A DNA stretch of 42,444 bases from Dethiobacter sp. (GTDB lineage: Bacteria; Bacillota; Dethiobacteria; Dethiobacterales; Dethiobacteraceae): assembly GCA_018333455.1 (NCBI GenBank), contig JAGXTN010000045.1, positions 1-42,444 on the forward strand. The letters are read 5' to 3'. The first letter of the stretch is position 1. Each line of letters starts with the position of its first letter. This document shows, piece after piece, positions 33,127-40,899 of this stretch. The position numbers and the translations under genes are program-made. The notes beneath the pieces are model-generated. The model worked only from the letters and a program-made list of their open reading frames with translations, ran no database searches and was not told the DNA's origin.

Positions 33127-35253
33127 ATGGATGAATTACAAACCCTTTTTCAGCCGGCTTCTATAGCAGTAATTGGTGCCTCAAAAAATGAGACTAAAAT
33201 CGGCTATGCAATTATGAGAAATATTAAGAACAGTGGTTATACAGGCCAGGTCTATCCGGTAAACCCTAGGGAGAAAGAAATTTTGGGCTATAGCAGTTAT
33301 CCTTCTTTGCAAGCGTTGGGCAAAGCTGTGGACGTGGCAGTTATTTCAGTGCCGGCAGACAGCTCACTCAATGTGGCAAGAGAGTGTGGCGCGGCCGGAG
33401 TGAAATTCTTGGTGGTCGTCAGCTCCGGTTTTAAAGAAATAGGTGAAGTCGGTCTAAGGCGTGAAAAAGAATTGCTAAAAATTTGTGCCGACCATCAGAT
33501 GCGTTTGGTAGGTCCAAATGTAGTAGGTATTGTGGACACCAGTACCCCCTTAAACGCTTCATTTGCCCCTGCGTTTCCGCGTAAAGGAAAAATTGCCTTT
33601 ATCTCTCAAAGTGGAGCCATGCTTTTGTCGATCTTTGACTGGAGTCGTAGCGTGGGTCTGGGATTTTCACGTTTTATCTCAATGGGCAACAAAGCAGACT
33701 TGAATGAAGTAGATTTTATCTGGTCGGCAGCCGTAGATCCTAATACGAAAGTGATTCTCTGCTATATAGAAGACGTAGCAGATGGAAAACGATTCTTAGC
33801 TGTGGTTCAGGCAGCAAGCAAGCTCAAACCTATCATTATTCTCAAATCGGGCACGTCAACGGCTGGCGCTCGTGCCGCTGCATCTCATACCGGAGCGCTC
33901 GCCGGTAGCAATCTCGCGTACGAAACGGCATTCCGGCAGAGTGGTGTGATTAGGGCAGAAACCATGTCAGAACTCTTTGACCTTGCAATTTCCTTTGTAA
34001 ATCAGCCCATTCCCGTTGGTGATCAGGTATCCATCGTCACTAATTCCGGCGGCCCGGGAATCATGGCTACTGACAGCGTAGAGCGCAATAACTTGCGTAT
34101 GACCCGTTTTCAGAAAGAAACTATTGCAAAGCTGCGGAAATCCCTGCCGGCTGAAGCCAATATCTATAATCCTGTGGATGTTTTAGGCGATGCCCGGACT
34201 AAGCGCTACAGCGTTGCGCTGGAAGCTGTTTTAGCTGACGAAAATACTGACACTGCCCTAGTATTGCTTTCTCCTGCCGCCGTAACGGAACCGGCGGAGA
34301 CGGCTGAAGCAATCGTGGAACTACAACGCCGTTTCCCTGAAAAACCGGTTTTTGCAGCTTATATGGGGGGAGAAGGTTTGTCGGAAGGTTGCCGAATTCT
34401 TACTGCTGCCGGTATTCCCTGCTTCACCTTCCCTGAGCCGGCCCTAAAAGCAATATCCGGTATGGTTCGGTTTTCAGCCCTCCACAGAAAACTAAACCGG
34501 GAACAAAAACTGCCTCGTGTTATCAAGGTCGATCATCAGGCAGTTAAAGCAATGTTCTATGATGTTTTGCGCGATAGGCGGCTAGTCTTGCTCGGCAATG
34601 AAGCGACTAAGGTGGCAGATGCATATGGTATTCCGGTGGCACATGTTTATCTCGCAAAAACACCAGATGAAGCAGTGGCCATGGCGGAAGTAGTGGGTTA
34701 CCCTGTTGTCTTAAAAGTTGCTTCCCCTAAAATTATGCACAAAACTGATCTAGGCGGTGTGAAAACAGCTCTGGAAAACGCTGCTGCCGTCCGTGGAGCT
34801 TACTTTGCAATTATAGAAAGCGTTAGGCGCCTGCTGCCTGCAACCACTATTTATGGAATCGAAGTTCAGAAAATGATGCCTAAAGGAAATGAACTAATTA
34901 TCGGCATGAGCAGAGATCTGCAGTTTGGACCGCTAATCGCGTTTGGCTTGGGCGGCATCTACGTCAACCTGCTCAAAGACGTTTCATTCCGCCTGGCAGA
35001 AGGCTTAAATCTGGAAGAGATTGAAGAAATGATCGCCGAGACAAAAGCATACTCGTTAATCCGTGGTTATCGCGGCAGCAAGCCGTCAGATATCGGAGCG
35101 CTTGTCCATATCCTGGCTCAGGTAGCTCAACTGTCGCTAGACTTCCCAGAAATTACTGAGATTGACTTAAATCCCGTCATCGCTTACCCTGACAGTGCCC
35201 TAGCTCTGGATGTTAAAATAACGGTTTCTTACCTTGACGAGCAGAAAGGGTGA
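33127..35253 (+). CDS. Acetate--CoA ligase (ADP-forming), fused alpha-beta
   Basis: An NDP-forming acyl-CoA synthetase makes ATP from acyl-CoA, ADP and phosphate, typically yielding acetate or another organic acid in fermentative metabolism. The 708-residue protein has the fused order: CoA-binding domain (residues 1-130, SIAVIGASKNETKIGYAIM), succinyl-CoA-ligase-like domains with the phospho-His loop ASHTGALAG (His254), and a C-terminal ATP-grasp domain (about 490-708) with VVLKVASPKIMHKTDLGGV and MSRDLQFGPLIAFGLGGI. ATG 33127 is 9 bases after AAAGGTG; an in-frame GTG at 33115 sits on that site. The stop overlaps the frame of the downstream DRTGG gene, so the two are probably co-translated. 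Substrate range is not determinable. Confidence 0.93.
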   Translation: MDELQTLFQPASIAVIGASKNETKIGYAIMRNIKNSGYTGQVYPVNPREKEILGYSSYPSLQALGKAVDVAVISVPADSSLNVARECGAAGVKFLVVVSSGFKEIGEVGLRREKELLKICADHQMRLVGPNVVGIVDTSTPLNASFAPAFPRKGKIAFISQSGAMLLSIFDWSRSVGLGFSRFISMGNKADLNEVDFIWSAAVDPNTKVILCYIEDVADGKRFLAVVQAASKLKPIIILKSGTSTAGARAAASHTGALAGSNLAYETAFRQSGVIRAETMSELFDLAISFVNQPIPVGDQVSIVTNSGGPGIMATDSVERNNLRMTRFQKETIAKLRKSLPAEANIYNPVDVLGDARTKRYSVALEAVLADENTDTALVLLSPAAVTEPAETAEAIVELQRRFPEKPVFAAYMGGEGLSEGCRILTAAGIPCFTFPEPALKAISGMVRFSALHRKLNREQKLPRVIKVDHQAVKAMFYDVLRDRRLVLLGNEATKVADAYGIPVAHVYLAKTPDEAVAMAEVVGYPVVLKVASPKIMHKTDLGGVKTALENAAAVRGAYFAIIESVRRLLPATTIYGIEVQKMMPKGNELIIGMSRDLQFGPLIAFGLGGIYVNLLKDVSFRLAEGLNLEEIEEMIAETKAYSLIRGYRGSKPSDIGALVHILAQVAQLSLDFPEITEIDLNPVIAYPDSALALDVKITVSYLDEQKG

Positions 35254-35258
35254 TGATT

Positions 35259-36323
35259 TTGAAAAGTATCTTTATTGGCGGTGAATCCGGCAGCGGCAAA
35301 ACAGTTATCGCGCTGGGCTTAGCGCTAAAGTTACAGCAAGAAGGATTAAAAGTAGGCTATTTTAAGCCGGTTGATTCGGCTAAAGGTCTTCATTGTCAAA
35401 GAGGTGAAGATGTTGCGCTTTTAAAAGAAGTTCTCTCACTAACCCATGAACCTGCCGTCCTCTCCCCGTTTCAGACGGGACCCCACTATTTAAGCGGCGG
35501 ACAGCGGCGTGGCACTGAAGCGCTAAAAGAAAAAATCAAAACTGCCTGGCAGACAGCCAAGGACAATTTTGACACAATATTAATCGAGGGTTCACTTTCT
35601 CCTGATACGGCAGCGAGCATGGGAATTGACGCCATCAGTCTTGTCAAGCTGTTAGACGCTGCCATGCTCTATGTAATCCGTCTAGAAAATGATTATGACT
35701 TGGATAAAACCATCTTTGCCAACAATCATTTCCGCTTAGAAGGTCTTTCTGTTTTAGGAAATATTTTCAACAACATTGATCGTACGCTCATAGATAAGAC
35801 AAAAGGCATCTATCTGTCTATTATGGAAGAGCTGGGAAACCCAGTTTTAGGAATTATTCCCAGAAAAGCGGAAATAGCCTCCCCCACCGTCAAGCAGTTT
35901 CATGATACACTGGGCGGTGAGCTGCTGACAAATGAAGGGATCGGTCTAGAGCGGATTGTGGAAGAAGTGGTGGTGGGTTCCATGACAATAGAGAGTGCTC
36001 TTGGCTACCTGCGACGTGCCCCCAACAAGGCTGTGATAAGCGGAGGCGACCGCTCCGACATCGCTCTAACAGCCTTGGAGACAAGTACCTCAGTATTAAT
36101 TCTCACCGGCGGGCTCTACCCGGATGTAGGCGTTCTGACCCGTGCCACAGAAAAAAATGTACCTGTAATTTTAGTTCATTACGATACATTTACTGCCATC
36201 GAACGGTTGCATGAAATTTCTCATCGCATTCACCCGGGCGATGAACAGGGTGTACGTATCGCGCAGGAAAACATTATAAATTACTGCAACTGGCAAGCCA
36301 TACTACAATATCTGTCTTCCTAA
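35259..36323 (+). CDS. P-loop/DRTGG-domain protein (phosphotransacetylase N-terminal-like)
   Basis: The N-terminal domain is a BioD/CobB-like P-loop NTPase with GGESGSGKT (residues about 7-15) and a KPVD motif. The C-terminal part (about 200-330) is a DRTGG domain, as found at the N-terminus of long phosphotransacetylases (VVGSMTIESALGYLR, AVISGGDRSDIALTALE, LILTGG, PVILV). It lacks the Pta catalytic domain. Pairing with an ADP-forming acyl-CoA synthetase recurs in archaea and anaerobes; a sensory or regulatory role in acetyl-CoA metabolism is possible. Possible starts are GTG 35250, overlapping the upstream stop, and TTG 35259, 8 bases after AAAGGG and preferred. It ends at the start of a repeat-derived hairpin. 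Confidence 0.85.
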   Translation: MKSIFIGGESGSGKTVIALGLALKLQQEGLKVGYFKPVDSAKGLHCQRGEDVALLKEVLSLTHEPAVLSPFQTGPHYLSGGQRRGTEALKEKIKTAWQTAKDNFDTILIEGSLSPDTAASMGIDAISLVKLLDAAMLYVIRLENDYDLDKTIFANNHFRLEGLSVLGNIFNNIDRTLIDKTKGIYLSIMEELGNPVLGIIPRKAEIASPTVKQFHDTLGGELLTNEGIGLERIVEEVVVGSMTIESALGYLRRAPNKAVISGGDRSDIALTALETSTSVLILTGGLYPDVGVLTRATEKNVPVILVHYDTFTAIERLHEISHRIHPGDEQGVRIAQENIINYCNWQAILQYLSS

Positions 36324-36360
36324 GAACGCAGTGGTCTGCTTGCGCATGTATATTGAGAGC

Positions 36361-36391
36361 TCTTTGGATAAAGCGCGAAGCGTTTTTCTTG
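36361..36391 (-). repeat. Truncated copy (D) of the multi-hairpin repeat
   Basis: Thirty-one bases match the first arm and loop of the terminator-like hairpin of copy C (42321-42351) in inverted orientation. The second arm and the whole GC-rich module are missing. A shortened partner arm (AAGAACGC, 36322-36329) just after the stop of the DRTGG gene could still pair with GCG...TTTTTCTT, giving a hairpin followed by T-rich sequence that may terminate that operon. Confidence 0.6.
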
Positions 36392-36403
36392 TTGTGCAGT
36401 AAA

Positions 36404-37255
36404 TTAGCTTAGCTCAATTTCACTTAGCCAGCTCCGAATCAGGCTTATTTCTTCACCATACTGGTGATAATCAGCCACCGGAGTTTCCAGGATCATTGGC
36501 AATGAGCTGATGGCCGGATGTGTAATTAAATTAAGCAAACCTTCTTTACCGAGATAACCTTTACCAATCAGTTCATGCCTGTCTTTGTGCGCCCCAGGGG
36601 GAAACTTGGAATCATTCAAATGGATTGCCCTAACCCGAGAAAGGCTTACTGTCGATTCCAGCTCAGCCGCTAATCTTTCGACCTCCTGTTTATCCAGGAA
36701 ATTATATCCTGCTCCCATCAAATGGCAGGAATCGAGACAAACGCCAAGCTGACTGGGATTTCCTAATGCTTCCATAATCTCCTGGACATCTGCCAACGTG
36801 CCAATTTCTGATCCTTGTCCCGCCATGGTTTCCAGGAGAAGTTCAGTGTCACCGCTAAAAGGCAAAAGCGTTTCTGATAAGCAGGCAATAATCCGCCTGA
36901 TACCAGCCTCACGCCCGGAGCCCGCGTGTGACCCAGGATGCACGACAAGAAACTCTGCGCCGACCGCATTCATCCGGCTCAAATCTTCAGCTACCACCTT
37001 TTTGGCAAAAGCATATGCTTGCTCTGACGGAGCAGCCATATTTACAGTATATGGTAAATGGCCGATAATGGGGGCAAGATCATATTTCTGCTTAATTTGC
37101 CGCCAGCTTGCCACTTCCTGCAAAGATATGGTCCGAGCAGCGCCTCCTCTGGGATTGCGGGTAAAGAACTGAAAAGTATTAGCATCGATCTGACGCGCAA
37201 TTTCTGCTGCCTGGTCAAAACCTTTAGCAACTGATAAATGGGAACCGAGCCGCAT
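36404..37255 (-). CDS. nfo: Deoxyribonuclease IV (AP endonuclease)
   Basis: Endonuclease IV cleaves DNA 5' to abasic sites in base-excision repair using a trinuclear zinc centre. The protein of about 283 residues is full length. Zinc ligands and signatures are visible along the chain: GHLPYTVN, VVHPGSH, LLETMAGQGSEIG, CLDSCHLMGAG, IHLNDSK, KDRHELIGKG and ILETPV. ATG 37255 is 5 bases after GGAGG; the ATG just before it is too close. It is followed by the DRTGG operon in convergent orientation and preceded by the spore protein gene. Endonuclease IV is used in repair during spore germination in Bacillus, so being next to a spore gene is suggestive. Confidence 0.96.
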   Translation of the reverse strand: MRLGSHLSVAKGFDQAAEIARQIDANTFQFFTRNPRGGAARTISLQEVASWRQIKQKYDLAPIIGHLPYTVNMAAPSEQAYAFAKKVVAEDLSRMNAVGAEFLVVHPGSHAGSGREAGIRRIIACLSETLLPFSGDTELLLETMAGQGSEIGTLADVQEIMEALGNPSQLGVCLDSCHLMGAGYNFLDKQEVERLAAELESTVSLSRVRAIHLNDSKFPPGAHKDRHELIGKGYLGKEGLLNLITHPAISSLPMILETPVADYHQYGEEISLIRSWLSEIELS

Positions 37256-37298
37256 CATGTCCTCCAGTTAATCCGTATTTATCTCAGTTATAACATAC

Positions 37299-37511
37299 TT
37301 ACTTTTTGGAGGCAATTGAACTTTCCATATTTTTTAGGCGTTGTGACATGATGCCGCCTACGCGGCCCGTATCTCTGGCCGTCATATCCCCCCAACCGTT
37401 TGCTCTTACTCTCTCGCCAAAGCCTAGCTCTTCGGCAATTTCGAGCTTAATCTTCTCCAGTTCCAACTCCCTTGCGGTCATCTTTTCCACCCTTTTCAAA
37501 TATTTTGGCAC
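37299..37511 (-). CDS. Alpha/beta-type small acid-soluble spore protein
   Basis: SASPs coat and protect forespore DNA and are degraded at germination. The 70-residue product has the two family blocks: ELEKIKLEIAEELGF, containing an LEIAEE site like that cut by the GPR protease, and GDMTARDTGRVGGIMSQRL. The frame is open to 37577, but GTG 37511 is 8 bases after AAGGAGG and gives the expected family length. A sigma-G-type promoter (37536-37565) lies 25 bases upstream of the start, which fits forespore expression. The protein is direct evidence that the organism forms endospores. Confidence 0.93.
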   Translation of the reverse strand: MPKYLKRVEKMTARELELEKIKLEIAEELGFGERVRANGWGDMTARDTGRVGGIMSQRLKNMESSIASKK

Positions 37512-37535
37512 CTCTACCACCTCCTTATCTAAAGG

Positions 37536-37565
37536 TAGTATGAACGCCGCCCGCAAGGATATACA
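37536..37565 (-). promoter_or_regulatory. Sigma-G-type promoter of the SASP gene
   Basis: On the minus strand TGTATA (37560-37565), a 17-base spacer, and CATACTA (37536-37542). The Bacillus sigma-G consensus is close to TGAATA-N17/18-CATACTA, so the -10 is exact and the -35 has one mismatch. Confidence 0.75.
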
Positions 37566-37633
37566 CAGACGAAACACATACAGTTAGCTTCCTACGCAGG
37601 AAATCATTGCTAGCTTTCTTGCGTTGCAGAGGG

Positions 37634-38452
37634 TTAGAGGAATAACAACAGACTAAGCGCCATCAATGCCATCCCGCCCACCAATCCCAGCAGTGATTGA
37701 TGGTGTTCACCGTATTCTCGGGCTGTAGGCAATAGTTGGTCAAAGGAAATATAGACCATAATTCCTGCCACCGAAGCAAAAATTGTACCATAAACAGTGT
37801 CAGTCAGGAAGGCAGCCAGTACGGCATAGCCGATAAGAGCGCCGATTGGTTCAACGATACCCGATAAAAATGCCCAGAAAAATGCTATTTTGCGATTCCC
37901 GGTAGCATAAAAGATGGGTACTGCAACTGCAATTCCCTCAGGGAAATTATGGATGGCTATCGCTATGGCGATGCTGACTCCTAATACCGGATCCCGCAGG
38001 GTAGAAAAGAAGGTGATAAAACCTTCCGGGAAATTATGAATTGCCACGGCTAAGGCAGTGAAAAGACCCATCCGCAGCAGTTTTCGCCTGTGGGCGTCAG
38101 TGTAAGTATCTCCTGTTTCCAGGGGCGCTCCTTCCAGTTCGCTAAGCTCAGGCCCTCTCTCAAAGAGCGAAACAAACTTGTCAATTAGGGCAATGAGCAG
38201 CATCCCGCCAAAGAAAGCTGTCACCGTAAGCCAATTGCCCATTTTTTCCCCTAGGCTTCCGGTTAAAATTTCTCCTGCCTTACCCATAATTTCGATCATC
38301 GAAACATAAATCATTACACCGGCGGAGAAGCCCAATGCTACAGTGAGAAAACGAGTATTAGTACGCTTTAGATACAATGCGGTGGCACCACCTACACTGG
38401 TGGCCAGTCCGGCAAACAGGGTTAATCCTGCTGCCAACATAACATTCTCCAT
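37634..38452 (-). CDS. ZIP-family metal transporter (ZupT-like)
   Basis: This is a membrane transporter of the ZIP family for uptake of zinc or other divalent metals. The 272-residue protein has eight predicted membrane segments. The two metal-binding helices carry AVAIHNFPEG and AIAIHNFPEG, the ZupT/GufA-subfamily signature, followed by GIVEPIGALIGY. A charged cytoplasmic loop between helices 3 and 4 (about 95-125) contains acidic residues and DAHRRK. ATG 38452 is preceded by AAGGGAGG. It is a single gene, minus strand, upstream of repeat copy B. Metal selectivity cannot be read from sequence; iron or manganese are alternatives to zinc. Confidence 0.93.
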   Translation of the reverse strand: MENVMLAAGLTLFAGLATSVGGATALYLKRTNTRFLTVALGFSAGVMIYVSMIEIMGKAGEILTGSLGEKMGNWLTVTAFFGGMLLIALIDKFVSLFERGPELSELEGAPLETGDTYTDAHRRKLLRMGLFTALAVAIHNFPEGFITFFSTLRDPVLGVSIAIAIAIHNFPEGIAVAVPIFYATGNRKIAFFWAFLSGIVEPIGALIGYAVLAAFLTDTVYGTIFASVAGIMVYISFDQLLPTAREYGEHHQSLLGLVGGMALMALSLLLFL

Positions 38453-38520
38453 TTTTTTCCTCCCTTTTAGCAGTATAGCTGCCCTTCAGTATATGTGCTT
38501 AGCGGTAGAGTAGTGAAAAA

Positions 38521-38630
38521 CAAGAAAAACGCTTCGTGCTTTATCTAAAGATGCGTTTTTCTTGTCCGCTAGGGGCTGCCGCCCCTTCGGCGAGCCTGCG
38601 GGCTCTGAGCACCCCGCAAGCGTAAGGGTG
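38521..38630 (+). repeat. Multi-hairpin repeat, copy B
   Basis: Same order as copies A and C: hairpin CAAGAAAAACGC...GCGTTTTTCTTG (38521-38564), then the GC-rich module. It differs from copy C by two substitutions in the hairpin loop region, and its last palindrome has decayed (GTAAGGGTGAATC...). Unlike A and C, no gene end abuts it. Confidence 0.88.
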
Positions 38631-38712
38631 AATCCCCCCTACGACCCCCCATTGCGTAGACCCCCATGCCGCTTGCGGCACCATCAGAAGGATGAAAATG
38701 CGCCTCAGCTGG

Positions 38713-38883
38713 CCCTCACCCTAGCCCTCTCCCGCAGGGAGAGGGTAATAGCCGGAAAGGGTGCTGTAGGGGCGAACCTGCGTGTTCGCCCGGTTGCTCT
38801 CCCGCAGGGAGAGGGGAATTTGATGGGAGAATTGAGCGCTATGCCCACGCTCGTACCATGTAGGGGCGGGTTTCAAACCCGCC
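38713..38883. repeat. Cluster of short palindromic intergenic repeats
   Basis: Four elements stand in a row: CCCTCACCC followed by CCCTCTCCC-GCA-GGGAGAGGG (38713-38746); GGCGAAC/GTTCGCC (38765-38791); a second CTCTCCC-GCA-GGGAGAG (38797-38815); and GGCGGGT/ACCCGCC (38860-38883). Closely similar palindromes occur between genes in many unrelated bacterial phyla. They do not match the A/B/C repeat. Confidence 0.8.
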
Positions 38884-39029
38884 AAGCAGAGGGTAGATGC
38901 TATTTTCAGGGTAGGAAATTATATAATTTCTTACACAAAAAATTAAACTGGCATAAGGTTCAGCCAGCCTAATTGAAAAATAGTGAGGTGAAAATAATGC
39001 ATACCTGCACCTGCAGGCGGATATTACTA

Positions 39030-39119
39030 TCAGCCACCACCGCGACTGAAGCGAATTACAAAAATAGCTATGGCAACAGCAAAACCCAGATAGAGTGCAA
39101 CTGTCCAAAAGTATTGCAT
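39030..39119 (-). CDS. 29-residue single-helix membrane peptide
   Basis: A small ORF encodes MQYFWTVALYLGFAVAIAI, then FVIRFSRGGG. It is one hydrophobic helix followed by a basic, glycine-rich tail, so it is probably a membrane peptide with the C-terminus in the cytoplasm. The ATG is 7 bases after a near-perfect AGGAGGTGG, which is the main support for expression. It is not recognised as a known family, though small sporulation membrane peptides have similar size and layout. The nearest genes are divergent superoxide dismutase and the repeat island. A 46-codon ORF on the opposite strand overlaps it and is considered less likely. Confidence 0.6.
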   Translation of the reverse strand: MQYFWTVALYLGFAVAIAIFVIRFSRGGG

Positions 39120-39256
39120 CACGCCACCTCCTAGCAAAAGCTTACCATGTTCGGCTAAAGTTAACAAGGATTAATAAAAGCTTACGTCTGCACCGACAGC
39201 CTTTTAAATTTGCAATTTAACTGATATGATTGTAAAAATACGTTAGGAGGTAAACT

Positions 39257-39847
39257 ATGGCTGAAATTGTAGCAAGAGAGCTAAAAAAGCACCAACTGGA
39301 AGGGTTCTCCCAGCGCCAGCTGGAGGAACATCATGGCATTCTCTACAAAGGATATGTGAACAAACTAAATGAAATTAGGAAACTAATGCTTACTGTAGAC
39401 CACAGCAAGGCCAATCAAACCTTTAGTGATTTGCGCTCAATGAAAATTGAAGAAACCTTTGCATTAAATGGAATTAAACTTCACGAAGCTTATTTTGATA
39501 ACATGGGCGGCTTTGGAGGCAAAGCAGTCGGTCAAGCTCTGACCCTTATCGAGAGGGACTTCGGCTCCTACGAAGCTTGGGAAAATGATTTTAAAACTAC
39601 CGGACTGGCTGTGCGTGGTTGGGTTGTACTGGGTTATGATTTAGAAAGTGGCACCCTCCATAATTTTGGCAGCGACTCCCATAATCTAGGACCCATCTGG
39701 AGTGCTGTGCCGATTCTCGTGATGGACACATACGAACACGCCTATATGATTGATTACGGCGTTAAGCGCGCGCCCTATATTGATGCATTCATGAATGTGA
39801 TTGATTGGGATGTGGTCAATGAGCGACTTGCAAGGCTGATAAAGTAG
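39257..39847 (+). CDS. Fe/Mn superoxide dismutase family protein (divergent)
   Basis: The 196-residue protein has the Fe/Mn SOD fold. The four metal ligands can be placed: His25 (LEEH), His76 (IKLHEAYF), Asp157 and His161 (MDTYEHAY). Second-sphere residues differ from classical enzymes: the His-His pair four and five residues after the first ligand is Leu29-Tyr30, and the Gln of the usual NQD region is replaced by SDSHN. The hallmark Trp in NHxFFW is Phe. Such divergent members occur in Firmicutes. Superoxide dismutation is likely but metal preference and activity are uncertain. ATG 39257 has GGAGG 6 bases upstream. A strong terminator follows the stop. Confidence 0.85.
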   Translation: MAEIVARELKKHQLEGFSQRQLEEHHGILYKGYVNKLNEIRKLMLTVDHSKANQTFSDLRSMKIEETFALNGIKLHEAYFDNMGGFGGKAVGQALTLIERDFGSYEAWENDFKTTGLAVRGWVVLGYDLESGTLHNFGSDSHNLGPIWSAVPILVMDTYEHAYMIDYGVKRAPYIDAFMNVIDWDVVNERLARLIK

Positions 39848-39882
39848 AGAGTCAGACTCCCTTCAAGGGAGTCTGACTCTCT
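39846..39882. terminator. Bidirectional terminator after the SOD gene
   Basis: A perfect 16-bp stem (39846-39861 with 39867-39882) with a 5-nt loop lies between the convergent SOD and DUF1786 genes. It ends directly before the DUF1786 stop codon. There is no long U-run, but the stem is very stable. Confidence 0.75.
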
Positions 39883-40899
39883 CTAAACTATCTGAGCTGC
39901 GGCTATCAAGCCAAAGCAACCCATTAACATCATATTCCCCTGCGGTGCCGCAAAATAATAATCGCCGGCTGACAAGAGCGCTCGGCGAGGACCTGTGACA
40001 ACAATCAGCTCCGCTCTCACCGGTTTTACAGGCGGAATGCAGCCGTGACCGCCGTCATCCTGCACTTCCTGGTTTGTAAGCGTAGCTCGACACAGTCGCT
40101 CCAGGTATTCCCGAGCCTTCTCCGCCGTCATTTTAGCAGTATGGTGTTCAAAGAGACCTAAAACATGGTCTTGATGGACGAGTGCGGCGAAACTATGCTG
40201 ATTACCAAGATTTAGCACAGCGACAATGCCTTTTTGAGCCGCTTCTTTGACTACGCTATCCGAAAGTGACCCGAGCAGTGCTGCTCCGCAGGTATCCATT
40301 AAGAGCGCGTCCGGCACATCCTGCTTTATTGCCTGCATCCTTGTAAACACCGCAGGAACAGTTCGATAGGCAAGGGCAGGCAACTTCCCGCCATCGGACA
40401 TAAACTTCTCCCACAGCCCGAACCGGAAGACCCTGTTTGATTGGCACGGGGAATACCCGTGGTCCTGAACTGCTACCGCAATTCCCGCTGGTAGAGTATA
40501 CCCCACTTTGGCTAAAATTTGCTCGAGCATCAGCAGATCCAAATCAGCCAGCCGCACTGCTTCCGCCTCTTCGGGCTTGTCTGCAGTTAAAATCACACCC
40601 ATCTCTTGTACTTTCTGCAAATTATCATGAATTGTTAGGGCAGATTCAGTCGTGGCATAAACAGGAAACCCTGCGGCCAAATGCTCTTTGATTGCCTTAG
40701 TAGAAGAGCCGCCCCCCATAGTTCGACCGAAAAGAAAAATAGCTTTACCTTGGGATGTGGCCAAATTTATCTTTCTGCCCACAAGAACAGTGGGTGCCGG
40801 TAACACGAGCTGAAGACAATTTTCCAGTGGCTTACCTTGCTCGTAGAGCAAAATATCTTGTGTGCCGCCGCCCACATCGATAGCTAACAGACTATCCAT
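39883..40899 (-). CDS. DUF1786 family protein (ASKHA-like)
   Basis: This protein of about 338 residues is of the DUF1786 family, sometimes annotated as related to a pyruvate formate-lyase activating enzyme. The start LLAIDVGGGTQDILLY is an actin/sugar-kinase-type phosphate loop. Later LLMDTCGAALLG and VAVLNLGNQHSFAALV look like the second phosphate and adenosine regions, so it may bind ATP. C-terminal GGHGCIPP and VVTGPRRALL are family-like. The start is ATG 40899 with AAGGA upstream; the frame extends to 40935. It overlaps the end of psuG by 8 bases, so both are in one operon. Function is unknown; a kinase for a nucleoside or sugar intermediate would fit the neighbour but is inference. Confidence 0.82.
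   Translation of the reverse strand: MDSLLAIDVGGGTQDILLYEQGKPLENCLQLVLPAPTVLVGRKINLATSQGKAIFLFGRTMGGGSSTKAIKEHLAAGFPVYATTESALTIHDNLQKVQEMGVILTADKPEEAEAVRLADLDLLMLEQILAKVGYTLPAGIAVAVQDHGYSPCQSNRVFRFGLWEKFMSDGGKLPALAYRTVPAVFTRMQAIKQDVPDALLMDTCGAALLGSLSDSVVKEAAQKGIVAVLNLGNQHSFAALVHQDHVLGLFEHHTAKMTAEKAREYLERLCRATLTNQEVQDDGGHGCIPPVKPVRAELIVVTGPRRALLSAGDYYFAAPQGNMMLMGCFGLIAAAQIV

Larger units (their letters stand above)
38453..39029. other. Repeat-rich intergenic island
   Basis: This 577-base gap holds repeat copy B (38521-38630) and four unrelated short palindromic repeats (38713-38883), followed by AT-rich sequence. A 136-codon plus-strand open frame runs through it (38562-38972), but it is made of repeats and has no ribosome site. 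No credible gene is seen. Confidence 0.75.

Noticed and set aside
38713-38883. CRISPR array
   Set aside because: The repeats differ from one another, spacing is irregular and no cas genes are present.
38562-38972. 136-codon plus-strand open frame
   Set aside because: It is made of repeat copy B and the palindromic repeat cluster, has no ribosome site and resembles no protein.
38998-39135. 46-codon plus-strand ORF with GAGGTG before ATG
   Set aside because: It fully overlaps the 29-residue membrane ORF on the other strand, whose ribosome site and hydrophobic pattern are more convincing. Its composition is not protein-like.
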